Part shown: positions 23,799 to 36,274 of the stretch, piece after piece
How the letters are laid out: each line of letters begins with the position of its first letter
Position numbering within the stretch: position 1 is the stretch's first letter
DNA from: Diploscapter coronatus
Lineage: Eukaryota > Nematoda > Chromadorea > Rhabditida > Rhabditidae
Direction of reading: 5' to 3'
Length of the DNA: 64,000 bases
NCBI GenBank assembly: GCA_964036155.1
Contig: OZ038423.1
Coordinates: 34,487,249-34,551,248 of the forward strand
Position numbers and translations under genes: made by a program
The notes under the pieces: generated by a model
Databases searched by the model: none
What the model was told of the DNA's origin: nothing
The model's input: the letters and a program-made list of their open reading frames with translations, nothing else

Positions 23799-24767
23799 CT
23801 ATGGACCTTTTCTAATAGGATTAATCCGAACAATCATTTTTCCCCGATGCGAATGCATCAGTTCATCAATATTTCGTCGACTAATTTGGAATTTGACTAT
23901 TTGAAAATTACTACGAACTTTTCTTAATAAAACCCCATTGTGTATATCGTTTGTTAAGGAATTGACATGATTTCCTATCAAGAATGCAAAAATTGAATTA
24001 AAATGACCTATATTCCAACTCTACCCACTCATCTTTTTCCATACCGATTTTGTTATCAATTTTCGTCATCCCAGTTTATTCATGAATAATCATCTTGCAT
24101 AGAAAAGGAGAGGGATTATGCAATTTCGAGAACTCTGAACAGAAATCGGTCATCAATCGATTGACAACCCGATCAATTTCATTGTAACTCGAATCACCAT
24201 CGTTACTTTATGATTATTTGATAAGATCTTAACAGGGATTTACGGACACGGACATAATTTTGTGTTCGTGTTTGAGAAAATTGTTTCAAAATTATACTTG
24301 TACCTGGTTTTCAGGTCCAGGCCCACCTCTGGCCCAAACTTTTAAGCCCTGTTGTTTAACTCTAACTGAGAACTCTACTCTCTATTATAAACAAGGATGT
24401 TGGTGGTGCGAAAAAACCACGCACCGCACCATAAATAGATCCAGTTTTCAATCTCAAACCCCTCCCATTACCTTCAAGTAGTTTACAGGATCTTAGATAA
24501 TGGTTATAAATTTTACCTGTCGCATTCTTAAGCGTTCCTTGAATCTAGAATTTTATTAATTGAAATGATGAGTTAAAATGTTAGTGTAAAACTTCGTTTA
24601 AAGCCTTTCCTAGAACCTGTGTAGATTTAGTTTCATTAGTAAGTGAAGGAGGATTTGAGTTTGAATGTTGGCGTTTTTCCAATCGTCTCTCCGAGTTACT
24701 CATTATTCCACTTGAAACCAATATCACCAAGAATCCAAAGAAGAAAATGAATAGCAGCAGTTTTATC
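23799..24767 (-). CDS. Small secreted or type II membrane protein with dibasic sites (5' end unresolved)
   Basis: Three exons (24767-24617, 24544-24517, 23974-23799) join in one frame to about 117 residues. The first begins with a long hydrophobic run (IKLLLFIFFFGFLVILVSSG), a signal peptide or signal anchor, followed by SERRLEKR, a furin/Kex2-like cleavage site. The rest is Asn/Ser-rich and then basic (VRSNFQIVKFQISRRNIDEL; IRKGP at the end). There is no cysteine. The start codon is not in the first visible exon; an upstream exon could end so that the acceptor GTTTAG supplies the third base of ATG. The open frame plus three matching splice junctions supports a gene. A processed peptide precursor is possible but unproven. 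It lies about 100 bases upstream of the cysteine-rich gene on the same strand. Confidence 0.5.
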
Positions 24768-25662
24768 CTAAACCATATTTCATTTGATATGATTGTCGTG
24801 TCCGAGTGGAACAGATATAGCTCTATTGAAGATTTTGCCTTTTATATATAATTTTTTATTTAAATAACTATATAAGATAATAGAGAGACTTCTTGATACA
24901 GTAGCGTACTAGGGTAAAATACTGAATAAGGGCAATTTCCTCTATTGTGTCTACCTATTTATACGAACAGCTCATGAGAAATAGTGAATAAACTCGAGAA
25001 ACATAATCGTTCATGAAAGAATCTTAGACAAATAAAAGTATTTGTGGGCGTCAATGCAAATTAGCGTTTCACAAAATCAACTAACATCAACGACACTATC
25101 AGATTGTAGAAAGTTCTGACAATTTCCCAAAGATAACAATTGAAGTTATTGATTATCGATTGATGAATATAAAATTATAAATAACAAGCAATTATCAAGT
25201 TGCTGGTTGCAACAATGGTTATTTTGAAATGTTTTTTTTCCAATCACAACTGATTTTGTAGATATTTTTCATAAATTTGAATTATATTCAGTATGTCACA
25301 CCACTCAAAATATTTTTTTATTTTTTAATCAGCCTTATTTTTTCTAAATCTATTGTAACCCTAAATCTATGTATGTATCAATAAAATTGACTAACAATTT
25401 CTTCCATTTCAATCGACTGAGCAGACTGATTTTGGTCGATTCAAACATGAGGAGCTTGTGGTTTTCCATAAATTTTCCATGAGACAATTCGACTTCTGGC
25501 CTAAAATTTGCTTTTCTACAAATCGGTATTAAAAAAATGACAATAACAAAATATCTTCAACTTTTCTTCAAATACATACTAGTAGTTGAAATAGATTAGA
25601 TTAGACAGTTCCGGTATAACGATATTTCCTTGCTTCTATTTCAACATTTTAGAGCTATAAAA

Positions 25663-25765
25663 TTACATTTCAATGATTGTGTCGTCCTTCCTCCCATCTT
25701 CCAGCACATCGTTTTCGAGCAGAGGCATGGTTTCTTTGTCTCTGTCTAGCATCGTATGAGACCAA
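25663..25765 (-). CDS. Orphan last exon, tail-like peptide
   Basis: After a strong acceptor (GCAATTTCAG) the frame reads WSHTMLDRDKETMPLLENDV then LEDGRKDDTIIEM and a TAA stop. The acidic stretch with ETMPLLE resembles a dileucine sorting signal in the cytoplasmic tail of a membrane protein. I could not find an upstream exon in the right phase in the next 1.5 kb, so the parent gene is unknown and may have long introns. Confidence 0.4.
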
Positions 25766-27367
25766 CTGAAATTGCAAGATAAGATAAAGCAGACCTCTTT
25801 GAATTCTGAAATAAACATCTGATGTCTTACAATTAGACTTTCACTTTAGTAGTTACAGATAGTCGCAGGTGATCTCGTGTTTGTGAAGAAGATGTGAGAG
25901 TTTAATTGCACGGTCGTCTTGACAACACCTGACATGATACGGTTCTAAACTTGTAAGATGGTAATGAGCTACAACACTAGATATAGAGACGAAATCGATT
26001 AACAAACCTATTGATAATGAAATTAAACTATTGTACTAAATATGAAGTAGAGAAACAACACATTTTTATGGGATAAAAGGTTCTACAATATCATTTATGA
26101 ACACTAGAGATTTAAACTGATATTAATGTGTCTAAATAGAATTAAAACCTCAATAAAAAAGAACGCGAAATAAAGATATGTGATTTCATTAATTTTTACT
26201 CTGCTCTTATAGCTTTGAAAATATATGCATACTAGAACTTCAATGAAATCTACTATCTTAGAGATTGGTAAATCAGATAAAATCCCTTCAGCTTCTTACA
26301 AAATTTCCTATAAATTCAACATATTCTGGTATTTACTTTTTGAAAAATTGAAATTAAAAATAGATTTCAAATCAAATTCTGACTCGTCAATTCTAATTCA
26401 ACGTTCAAAATAAAATTGAAATGAGTTGATGTCTTGTTTTATCTTGAAATTTGTCATCCTACTAATAAAAGGGCTCAAAAATTTGAAAAAAATTAATTTT
26501 CAAAGTAATAATGAAATTTGTAACCTTAAAAACTGGCAATGTTTTACAATTAGAAAATTTTCAAGCATAAAAGACATTAATGATTATTATAACTGTATAG
26601 TGTGTTTGAGAATATGTATATTTGTGACTATCAGTTAATTCTTATTGTCAGTTACTGTTGCCTGAGTAACGATTTCATTTGAACATGCTGAAGTCGATTT
26701 AAAATTTGCACCTGTTCAAAACCAAGTGTTGCTGTCAATCTGTACGAGGGGCAAAATTTGAAGGGAGTTTGTAGCATTGGAGAGGAGATGATTATGCAAA
26801 TTATGCAGTGATTGACGCACGAACGACGGTTTGATCGCAAGTTCTCTCTCCTGGAATTTTTGGATGTTTTCTATCGATTGACTAAAAAGTGAAACCCATT
26901 CAATTTTCAAGCGATAAAAAAAAGAAATCAAAACCACAAAGAAATCCGTTCGATTAAAATTAAATGAATGTAGCTGAAATATTCGACGTAGAAAATCGAT
27001 TATAGCTATCGGTCAACATATATTCTAAAAAAAACAATTTAATTTATTCAAAATTGTAAAAAAATCGATGCATTATTAATTGTTGGATCAGGTAGTATCA
27101 CAAATCATGCTTTAAAAGATGAGATTAATTTCAAAATAAAATATCCCTCAAATGACACTTTTGATCGTCAACATTTCCACAATTATCATCTTTGATAAGA
27201 TGTTGGATATTTTGCTGCCAATTCTGAATATTGGTTGCAGTTGAGAGTTAATTTTCGATCTTATCTCTCCTACTTTCTGAGAATCAGATTGAATGAAAAC
27301 TTTCCAACTTCTATTATGGCTGTTACGAAAGATCGCACTTTGAAAGAGTACTCAGCGAAAATTATGG

Positions 27368-27523
27368 CTATCCGAGTCAGTCCAGACGGATCGGCAATTC
27401 AATCCGAGTTGACCCGTCGGTCGGCAGTTTTACCAGATAAAAATTATCGACCAACACGGATCCGAACGGATTGGCATTGGTCGACAAAAAAGTGCCGACA
27501 TCCGTCCGGATCGACTCGGATAG
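27368..27523. repeat. Foldback element upstream of the oma-like gene
   Basis: Arms CTATCCGAGTCAGTCCAGAC (27368 on) and the inverse ending GGATCGACTCGGATAG (27523), about 29-31 bases each, with short internal copies of GGATCCG/CGGAT words. GC-rich compared with its surroundings. Confidence 0.65.
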
Positions 27524-28049
27524 GTACAATTTTCGCTGAGGAGAAAACGGCAAAAACGCGAAATCCATCGAAAGGAAACAATTGTCTGATGCATTTCTGC
27601 AAGTGTCTGTCTGCATGCGTGCAGCAGAATCGTTTCATTACTGCATTAATTTTCGTTTTTCTCATTTTGTCACGATTTTTCGGAGTTTCTTGGGGGATTC
27701 GCGATTTTTCCCTCCTCCATTGCTCCATCCACTTGCCGAGCTCATCAATTAATCTGGTCTGTCCGTTCGAGCTTCGAGACGGTTGAATAGTGGCGATCAA
27801 GTTGAAATAAAATTCATTTTTTTCACTTATCGTTATCCTTTGCAAACTTTGTTTTTCTAGTTCATGTATGCTAATGTTTGAATCATCCTCAACACTGCTC
27901 ATTGTCATCTCGCTGCTTTTTATTTCCACGCGTTTTTGGTCTGTCTTCAAAAATTTCTTGATTTCTTTCTTTGTTTCTGTTTTGGGTGAATTTATCGAGT
28001 TTTTTGCTGGCTTAGTATTTCCAGTTTCAGGTGTACCCTGAATAAGAAG

Positions 28050-31000
28050 ATGTACCATCACATCCCCGGATCGGGAATGCCTCTGCCTCGTCCTGCCTCT
28101 GCGGCCTCCTCTGCCGAGTCGACCCACTCCATCCCAATGTCTTCGATGTCCGCTCCCGCTCATCACCACCAGATCTACCAGCCGCATCCTGTTTCGGTAA
28201 CTCCGCTTCCATAATTTCTTCGTGGTGCTCAACTATAGAGCACGATCAAAATAATACCGAATAAATCTTGGGATTGTGATAGCTTCACAAGAGCTTGCTT
28301 TCACATTCAACTCCAAAAATGTGAAAATTTAGAAAAGAAAAAGAATATCGAACTGTCCTGCATAGCGAAATAATAAAAAGTTATCTGCATCTGCTTTATG
28401 GCGGCTTTGAAAATTCTCCCAATTGAAAATTATGATATCGAAAACAAGTTCGAAATTCCTGTTCTACTTCAAAAATTTATTTTTGTAGGTTCCGACAACG
28501 CCGACTCCTCTGAACAAGGATCTGTTGGCCCCTCCTCCCACGCCCACTGCGGTCACTCCAGTGCCCACTCCCTCGGCGGTCGGTCCTGCTGCCCCCATGG
28601 CTCCCGTTCTCTCGCAGCCCTACTTCGTCTACCCTCCGTCCTCTTTCTGTTCGGGCGAGAATCTCTTCTATCCTCAGCCCCAACACATCAGTGGACGTGG
28701 GTTTCTCTTCTAAAGTATTCACAAAAAACCTTTAGAATGCCAGTGAATTTTGATTTTGAAAATTTAGAAATTGTAATGTTCAAGTTTGTTTCGGAATTTC
28801 AATTCGATTTTTCTTTAAAAAATGGTCGGGAATTTTATACTCGAAAACTGACAATTTTCAGCGATGCCTCCCTCGATGTACCGCGCGTGGCAGGCGGCGG
28901 CGCCGATGAAGCCGATTGCTCAGTTCTCTGCGGACGGCACTTACTTCTTCCCGCCCGACGCCCCGCACATCCGCGCCTCGTTCGACCCCTATGCAGCCAA
29001 GTTCGAGGACCTGCCCGAGTCCGTCCAGAAAGTGGCCGCCCTCACTGCCCCCTACTACAAGGAGGTGTTCACGCGGCCCGCCAATGCAAACGAGTCCATC
29101 CTCGCTGGTTGTCCCACCATGCTGCAGGAGAGACGAATGAGTGCGAATGGGAAGATGATGGAAATGGAGGGAAGCCGACTGAATGCACTGCATGAACAGA
29201 CACAACAGGCACACATGCAGACAATGCCGACAGTCACTCAGCTACAGGCAATGGGACAGGAGATGGGCAACGACTCGACCAGGATGACTGATGCTGAGAT
29301 GGAGGATGCCATGAGGGAGAGAAAGTAGGTTATCGTCGTTTTTATCTGAAGCTTCATCCTTGAAACAAAACAAATTGTTTTTTTTGAAGGTTCACGCAAT
29401 TCGTTTACTCCCTGCTTTGTAATGGTGACTTTTGAAACAAATAAAAAACTCGCGAGTACGGGTGTCAAAATTTCGAAAAAAAAATTGCAAGTCTGTTTCG
29501 AAATGGCATAGTGCAGATTAGTGCACTGATTCACGAACTTTCCATTGGAGAAAAATGCCCGTTATGAGGATATACAGAGGATTCCCGAATGTCTCATGGG
29601 TTCGGACATGGGATGAAAACCTTGATGAACTTCTAACAAGCTTTTTGACATGTTTTCTGTTGCGATCTTTCGAGAATACAAATTCAACTTCATAGAATTA
29701 CCCATAAATGTCTACCGCTGCTGAATTCATTGATGATTGTTTTCATTTTGAGGAGACAGGAAGCCTTCAAGACTTCGCTGTGTGACATGTGGCGGAAGGG
29801 CCAGCCCTGCTCGTATGGGGAGGAGTGCAGATTCGCGCACGGGGAGGCTGAACTCAGATATCCTCCTAGGGTGAGTTCAAATAGGTTACATTGAAATTTA
29901 TTAGACAGTAATGAATTTACAACTTTCTGATAAAACTTGAAAGAGTGAATAAATTAGGCATGACCCATAAACTGGATATTGAATTTTGCAACAAACTTGA
30001 TTGACACATAGTGGTTTATCATAATTTATGGCTTTTATAATGGAATTTTTCAATTTTAAAATTTGACATCTTTAAAGGAACTAAGATGAAGTTTCTGCAA
30101 ATTTGATTTTCGCTATTTTCAGCCGCGTGGCCAGCTGCATCCGAAGTACAAGACGCAGCTGTGCGACAAATTCTCGCTCAAGGGCTCCTGCCCCTACGGC
30201 AGTCGCTGCCAGTTCATCCACAGAATGATCAAGGCAACGAATCATTTTCCAATCCATATAATCACACTGCTTTACTGATTGGAATATTTGGAGTGTTCAT
30301 CTCATCCCTTATTCATTTATTGCAGGGTCTGAGCGTGGCAGAATACAACCAGCGACTGGCTAAGGGACAGATTTCGCCTGCTCGCGATGGGGAAATTGTC
30401 AACGCGGACGAGGATTGGGGAACGCACAAGAGAAAGTGGGCAACTATATTTTTACTAAATCTCTCAAAGTCAAAATTTAAAAGAAAATTAAGCCAATTGG
30501 TAGTTTGGATGCATTGCAACGCTAGAATATGAAGAACTACAGTGTGTTAGCAAGGAGAAAGTAGAACGCTCTTCCTTGCACACTATTTCTCCAAGTTGCC
30601 GCCAATCATTCGATAAACAGAAATGACGAAATATTCAAATTCTTGGATTTTCAGCTACGACTCGATGCGCCACAGCAGCTGCAACATGACCGCCAACAGT
30701 CGCACTGTGTTCGAGAAGCTGCGTGATCGTGCTGAGGTTAGTTAATGAATGAATGAATGAATGAGTGAGTGAGTGCAAATAAAGCGTCAAATCGCATTCT
30801 CAGGAAGTGTCCCCGCTGAATCCGCGCATGAAGACCTACCTTCCCGAGATAGGAGTCATCAAGATCGAGGAGTCGCACAACGAGACGCGCACTTCCCGCT
30901 ACGGTAATAATATTCATTTTGTCTAGTGCAAGAAATTCGAATTTCTTCTGCAGTGTGAATTTTCAAAATGGCATTTTTACGCTCCTATTCTGAAAAGATC

Positions 31001-32053
31001 CTCGGAATGCCAAATCAAATTTTCGAGTATGTTGTTTCTGCACGAAATAATTACCTCATTTGATGATTATAAAATTTATCTTCGCGCCTCCAACATTCAA
31101 AATGAGCCCTATTCGAGATTTTATAATTTACCACCATTCACTGAAATTTAATGCGTAAATTCAGCTCGTCCTCAGGGAGGCTCTGTGCGTCGCCGCCTGT
31201 CGACTGTTCACTCTAATTCCAACCAGAATGGTCATTCCCGTCCCTCTGGACCTAACAGGAAGGACTCCTATGAAAGGTATTTGCCTTTTTCTGCTTAATC
31301 AGTCAACTACTTTCCAGAAAGAACTCGTCTTCTGTGCCAATCCATATGTTGGAAAAGAAGAGTTCGGTCTCTGAATCCGTGTTTGGCAAGGGATATGACA
31401 GGTTGGGAATCAGCTATTAAAAACGGAAGGACCGAGTCTGCAGTTTCTGTAGTTAGAGATAGTTGAAGAAACTGAAAATAGTTTTGAAAAAATATCCGTC
31501 GTTACTCCATCCTCTGTCAAGTAGTAATTGTTGAATTGAGGTGTATTTATGTCGATCGCGTATAATTTGCAGAACCCAGCAGAAGAAACTGTCTGACGAT
31601 CTGTCGACGGACAGGATGTGCAGCGATTTGGATAAACTGAGGATGATCAATGAGGAGGTCAAGCAGCAGCAGATGATCAGCAATGGAATGCAGGTACATT
31701 TAGGGAATTGATATCTTCGAAAACATGAATAAATTTTGTAATTATTTGAAAAGAAAATATGAGCAGAGCTAAAATTGATTTTTTCTCTAAAGAAGTCTTG
31801 AATGTGGTTTGGAATGAAATTTTGAATAGGTTATTCATTCGAAATGTAAAATGATGAAACTTTTGATGTTTGATCCGGCCTATTATGATCTTCATCCTGG
31901 TTTAATTTGCAGGATGGCGGGATGAATGGGCACGATCTGGTGATGAAGTTCAGAAGCAAGGAAGCGCTGAAATTGAAGACCAAGGAGAATTGCTGTGCGA
32001 GCGCGAGGCCTGTGGAAGTCGTCAACGATGACGAGGAGGAGTATTGGCTCTGA
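28050..32053 (+). CDS. OMA-1/OMA-2-like tandem CCCH zinc-finger RNA-binding protein
   Basis: OMA-type proteins are cytoplasmic, bind 3' UTRs of germline mRNAs and control oocyte maturation and early embryonic repression. About twelve exons give roughly 600 residues. The start follows TTTCAG (28030) by 19 bases. The N-terminal third is Pro/Ala/Ser-rich. Two TTP-type fingers, both C-x8-C-x5-C-x3-H, are visible: [21 protein letters not shown] (29.75-29.87 kb) and [21 protein letters not shown] (30.12-30.23 kb), linked by [12 protein letters not shown] as in OMA-1/OMA-2/MOE-3. The tail has [18 protein letters not shown] and a Ser/Arg-rich stretch, ending EEEYWL. The first-finger exon follows a GAG acceptor (29750-29752), and the second-finger exon ends at a GC donor (30234-30235). 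Which oma-clade member it is cannot be told without a tree. Confidence 0.88.
30234..30325 (+). other. GC-AG intron in the oma-like gene
   Basis: The second-finger exon ends ATGATCAAG and the intron begins GCAACG; it ends TATTGCAG before GGTCTGAGCGTGGCAGAA. Read-through reaches a TGA within about 15 codons, so splicing is required. Confidence 0.8.
30541..30584. repeat. Short hairpin in an oma-like intron
   Basis: AGTGTGTTAGCAAGGA (30541-30556) and TCCTTGCACACT (30573-30584) are inverted around a 16-base loop. Confidence 0.45.
30741..30775. repeat. GAAT/GAGT tetranucleotide microsatellite
   Basis: Four or five GAAT units followed by GAGT units inside an intron of the oma-like gene, next to the donor after GCTGAG. 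Confidence 0.8.
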
Positions 32054-32422
32054 GGCATGGAGGTGCAGACTGCTCGATTCTTGCTCCATCTCCGCATCTC
32101 TCTGCATGTGCAGCTACATGTTTATATTTTACACGTTCTACTTTGAGGTTTTATCTTGGTTCTTTCTCTCAACTCCTTCTTGTAAATTATCCCTTCTAGG
32201 TTTCTCTCAAAAATTCATCTTCTTCACCTTGAACTCATTTTTATGGTAAATTATTGCTAATTTCTCCTATTGTATCTGTTCTGTTTCATAGAATTTCTAG
32301 GCAAAGTGCATTACATATTGATTCTCGTCGATATTATTCGACTTTCGAGAATTCTCGAACTCATTTGCGATTTTTAAGCGGGTAGGACTTGAATTTTGAT
32401 TTGATTTTAAAGAGTGGAAGAA

Positions 32423-32428
32423 AATAAA
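32423..32428 (+). terminator. AATAAA poly(A) signal of the oma-like gene
   Basis: About 370 bases after the stop, giving a 3' UTR long enough for regulation, and 170 bases before the tail of the convergent transporter gene. Confidence 0.45.
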
Positions 32429-32598
32429 GTAGGTTTTATCGAAACTGATGATTTATTCATCTATCAAATAATGCTAGAAACATTATCAATATCTTCAACA
32501 CATATTGTTCCATTTTAAACATGGAGTGAATTAGTACCGGTTCATGGATATGACGTAATTTGTTTTGTCTGCAGATCAACCTGAATATGACCATTTTC

Positions 32599-35500
32599 TC
32601 ACGGATTCTGCTGCCGATTCAAGTTCTTTTCGGATGCGATTCTTCCGTAGGAAGGCATGGTTGGTTGGATTCGGAACAGATCTTTGAATGACTGCAAACT
32701 CATTCAGTTAATCCTTTTTTCATTTCTTCGACTTTATTACCTTTCCTTTCCTCTTCCATTTGAAGTAATTGTAGACAAAGTAGATTGGAATTGCAATCAG
32801 AGGTGATAATGACAGAAACCATCCGAGTGCCTAAATAATTTATATGAAATTGCACATCAGGATAAAATCTTGAAAATGAGTTGAGAAATGATCATATTTT
32901 CATGCCAATACTTGTTCAAAATCCTAATATTTCTAAAATGACTATTGAACTCTTCAGCAATTATGTAAAAACTCCATTTTCTATTTTCATTCTTGAAAAA
33001 GTTTCAAATTTAAATAATCTCTTACTTCTGCCCACAGTGGAAATGTGTAGACTTCTCCCTTGATTCTCAGAGTCATTCTGTCGCGAATTAGAGTGAAGAT
33101 CATTATTGCCTGGAATAGGGTATATGTTATAGGATTTCTGCACAAAACTTCTTACGAGTGCAATAGGTGGGGTAATCCATAGCCAGTTGAAAGGATAGTA
33201 TGGCGAGTGCTCGCCAATCCACTTCATCATCCCTTTCTTGGCTGGTCCGCGCATTTCTTCTACATCTTTCATCACGTTTCTGCGACCTACGATATTCTTA
33301 TTTATTTGTTTATTGGGTATTCAAACCGTAAAAATACGACAAAATGATGCACTCGAGTGCTATCGTCAGGAAAATGGCTGTCGACCCAGTAAACTCGTCA
33401 TAGACGTTGAACCAGTAGAATCCACACTAAAACTAAGACTTCATCAAAAGTAAAAAGAAAACATTGCTATATAAGTATAGTAAAATGTTTAAATCAAAGA
33501 AAAATTACAGACATAAGACATCTATCTTTTCCATTATTTACTTGAACACACTTCAATGACTAATATTTGGCAAAGAATTTTTCATCGTCTTCTAGCATTC
33601 TTGTAATCTTTCAAAATTATCCGTAATTGATTGGTCTCATATCTGGTTGTTGTTTCATTGTGCTGTTTATGGAAAAAAAATTAGAACATACCCCGCAGCA
33701 CATGATAAATCCTATGAGGAACATAACGAAGCAGGTCGCTGCAGAGACAATGGTTTTGTGGCTGCGAGTCGAGGGCCATTGGTCGTACAAGGCTAAATGA
33801 AATAGAAAATTTTTAGGCATAGAACTATGGCGGCGGCCTTTCGCAATTCATGCTCAATTTCTGCGCAATTATAAGGCTTTTGTGTAGGAAATGGGTGTGG
33901 ATTACAAATGAGTGAGTGGGGGAAATACAAGAAGATAATTATGACTTATGAAATTTTGTTATGAGTACAGGCACTTATTTACCCGATTCCACATCAAGTT
34001 TTTTATTATCAAACCACCTTACAATGAACTTCATGCAAAGTCTAGCTTACTTGTGCAAAATACCTCCACCATTCCCGCTTGTGAAGATGTGCCCAATATG
34101 AAGAGAAGAGCGAAGAATAGGAAAGACCAAAGCCACGGAAGAGGCATAATCGACATTGCTTTAGGATAAGTCACGAATGCTAATGCTGTTCCTGCAATGG
34201 AATTTGATTTGATGATATTTTAAGAATAAGTTTCTCACCGCTTTGAACTACCTTGTCGACAGGAAGATGGACTTCATGAGACAAATAGCCCAGAGTTCCG
34301 AACACGGTTATTCCACCGAAGATGCTCATTATCGTGTCTGTCGATACAAGAATAACGGCATCCTGAATCATGAAATTAGTTTTTAAGGAGTTTACAAAAA
34401 ACAGCTTTCATATCTTATTACTTTTTGCCAAGTAAAATGACTCCTCTTTAAAAATTTCGTTGGAACTAATTGATTCTGGGAAAACTTACTCGGAAACAAT
34501 TGTTGTGGAATTTGGAATAGGATGCTAGGGTAATCAGCCCTCCATAGCCGATAAATAGTGAGAAGCAGAGCTGCTTTAGAGCCGTTACCCATGTCTGAAA
34601 TGGATAATTCACAGAATTTCGAAGTCAAAGATTGATGATTAAATTTATCATGCTAGAGACGTGTTCATTGAACTATCCAAATCACAAACACATTTTCGAT
34701 TAGTTGTGGTTACAGTTTTGTTTAGCATGAAAAACAATTTTCCCTAATATCACATGAGCGGAACGGAAACAATAAAATTGACGAGAAAAGGACCCAGATG
34801 ATGAATACTTCTTTCTTTTATAATCGAATATTCAACGCAGACGCATACCCTGAGCCTGAAAACGTAGTCGAAATTGAGTCGTCCTATGAAGTACGATATT
34901 CCTGTGCCTGACCCTGGCAGTGTGATGGCTCGAATGAACAAGGCTATGAGAATTATGTGGGGCAGAGTGGCTGTAACCTGAAAATAAAGCAATTTTAGCT
35001 CGGAAACGATCAACGTTCATACCAAAGAAACTTTGCCGAAAGAGTCAATTCCCTTGTACAGAATAAGTGCAACGCAAATCCACATGATCGTAAACGACAA
35101 GGCGACTTTCCAGTTGATCCAGCCGATTTCATCGATTCCATTCGTGGGCTCAATCACGAAGTACCTGTAAATTCTCATTTTTTATCATACTCTGGAATTG
35201 TGATTTTTCTTCTGTCAGAGCATAAAGCCAAAGTTCACAGGTGCGAAAATTGATCGAAAGAGGCGATTATAAGGTTGTGGAGGTGCATATTTTGCATATA
35301 ATGAAAAGGCAAGTCGAAAAATCAACGCAAACCGGTAGACTCACGTGAAGAATTCCTCAGAGGCACTCAGCATTTTGGGGGAAGCTGTGGCGATGCAAGT
35401 TCCATTGAAAAATATCGGCAATTTTGGATTGGTCTTGGCACAAGCTGCATTTCGATTGTCTTCAGAACAGTCTGGAAAATCAATTCAATAGAAAAAAACG

Positions 35501-36274
35501 TTGTCTGATTTTATTTACATATTGTGTTCCACCAATTGTCGCATGTAACCCAATGCGAACTCTGACCGAATAAAACCGACACCTAAATTGCAGATGAAAC
35601 GTTTCCCTTCTAGATCAAAGTATTGAAACCATGTAAATCGCAGCCCAAGATACGACGAGAATATAATAAATTGTAATGGAAACAGTGAGCAGTGCCATAG
35701 CCCAGCCAAGTCCTGCAGAATTATGCCTCCGATTCAGATCAGACAAGTATTCAGGTCTTACCTTGCATAGCAGGAAAATACATCTTGAAAATTACGGATA
35801 ATCCACTTCGTGAGTATTGACCCATCACCAACTCCGCATAAATAATAGGCAATGCGAAAAGCATCGTTAAAATTGCATAGACCAATAGAAATGCGCCTGA
35901 AATTGCAAAAAAGATGTTTTATTCTCCGAAAACCGTCTACTTCCTCCATTTTCATAGGCTATTGCTGGAAACCTCCAGATGTTTCCGTATCCCATCACAG
36001 TGCCGAGGATTGACAAAATATATTCGATTGTGCTGTTCCATTCTGCTCGATCCGTCGTATCGCCTGATCCATTCGCTTTTCCCTTGGCATCTACTTCTGA
36101 AATTCTATTCTGGAAACTATTCACAAAGACATAAAAATCTGAGTTGTAGATAGAAAACTCGAAGCTGAAATAGCTTTAAAAATTGTTGTGTTTTGGAGAG
36201 CTCTTTATAATTTGATTCAAAATATTTTTTAAAATACTTACTTTCCTCATGGACATCGAGTTGTGTGATGCCAT
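32599..36274 (-). CDS. SLC6 sodium-dependent neurotransmitter/amino-acid symporter (SNF family)
   Basis: SLC6 proteins use sodium and chloride gradients to bring small amines or amino acids into cells. The start at 36274 ([11 protein letters not shown]) is joined to NRISEVD... by a GTAAGT intron. The signature of helix 1 is plain: [20 protein letters not shown] then AIAYENGG. Then come [21 protein letters not shown] (helix 2), an extracellular loop with cysteines ([12 protein letters not shown]) and an N-glycosylation site (FNGTC), [14 protein letters not shown] mid helices, [40 protein letters not shown] (helix 6 region), [23 protein letters not shown] (helix 8 region) and [13 protein letters not shown]. 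It ends in a basic cytoplasmic tail (YFKWKRKGK ... NLNRQQNP). Exons are many and small but in frame, giving about 600 residues and twelve expected membrane segments. The substrate cannot be told from sequence alone. It is convergent with the oma-like gene. Confidence 0.92.

Larger units (their letters stand above)
24768..28049. other. AT-rich region with one orphan exon and one foldback
   Basis: Apart from the exon at 25663-25765 and the foldback at 27368-27523, nothing could be supported. The long open frames at 27235-27786 (plus) and 27444-28232 (minus) overlap each other and the foldback and show no domain. Confidence 0.45.

Noticed and set aside
26652..26937. Minus-strand open frames with a TTCCAG before ERELAIKPSFVR
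   Set aside because: The acceptor looks fair, but no downstream donor joins it in phase to the orphan exon at 25663-25765.
27235..27786. Plus-strand open frame of 183 codons
   Set aside because: It overlaps the foldback at 27368-27523, has no matching splice structure and translates the repeat words into an implausible protein.
27444..28232. Minus-strand open frame of 262 codons
   Set aside because: It runs antisense through the first oma-like exon and a foldback, has low-complexity Arg-rich sequence and no domain; a by-product of the GC-rich exon.
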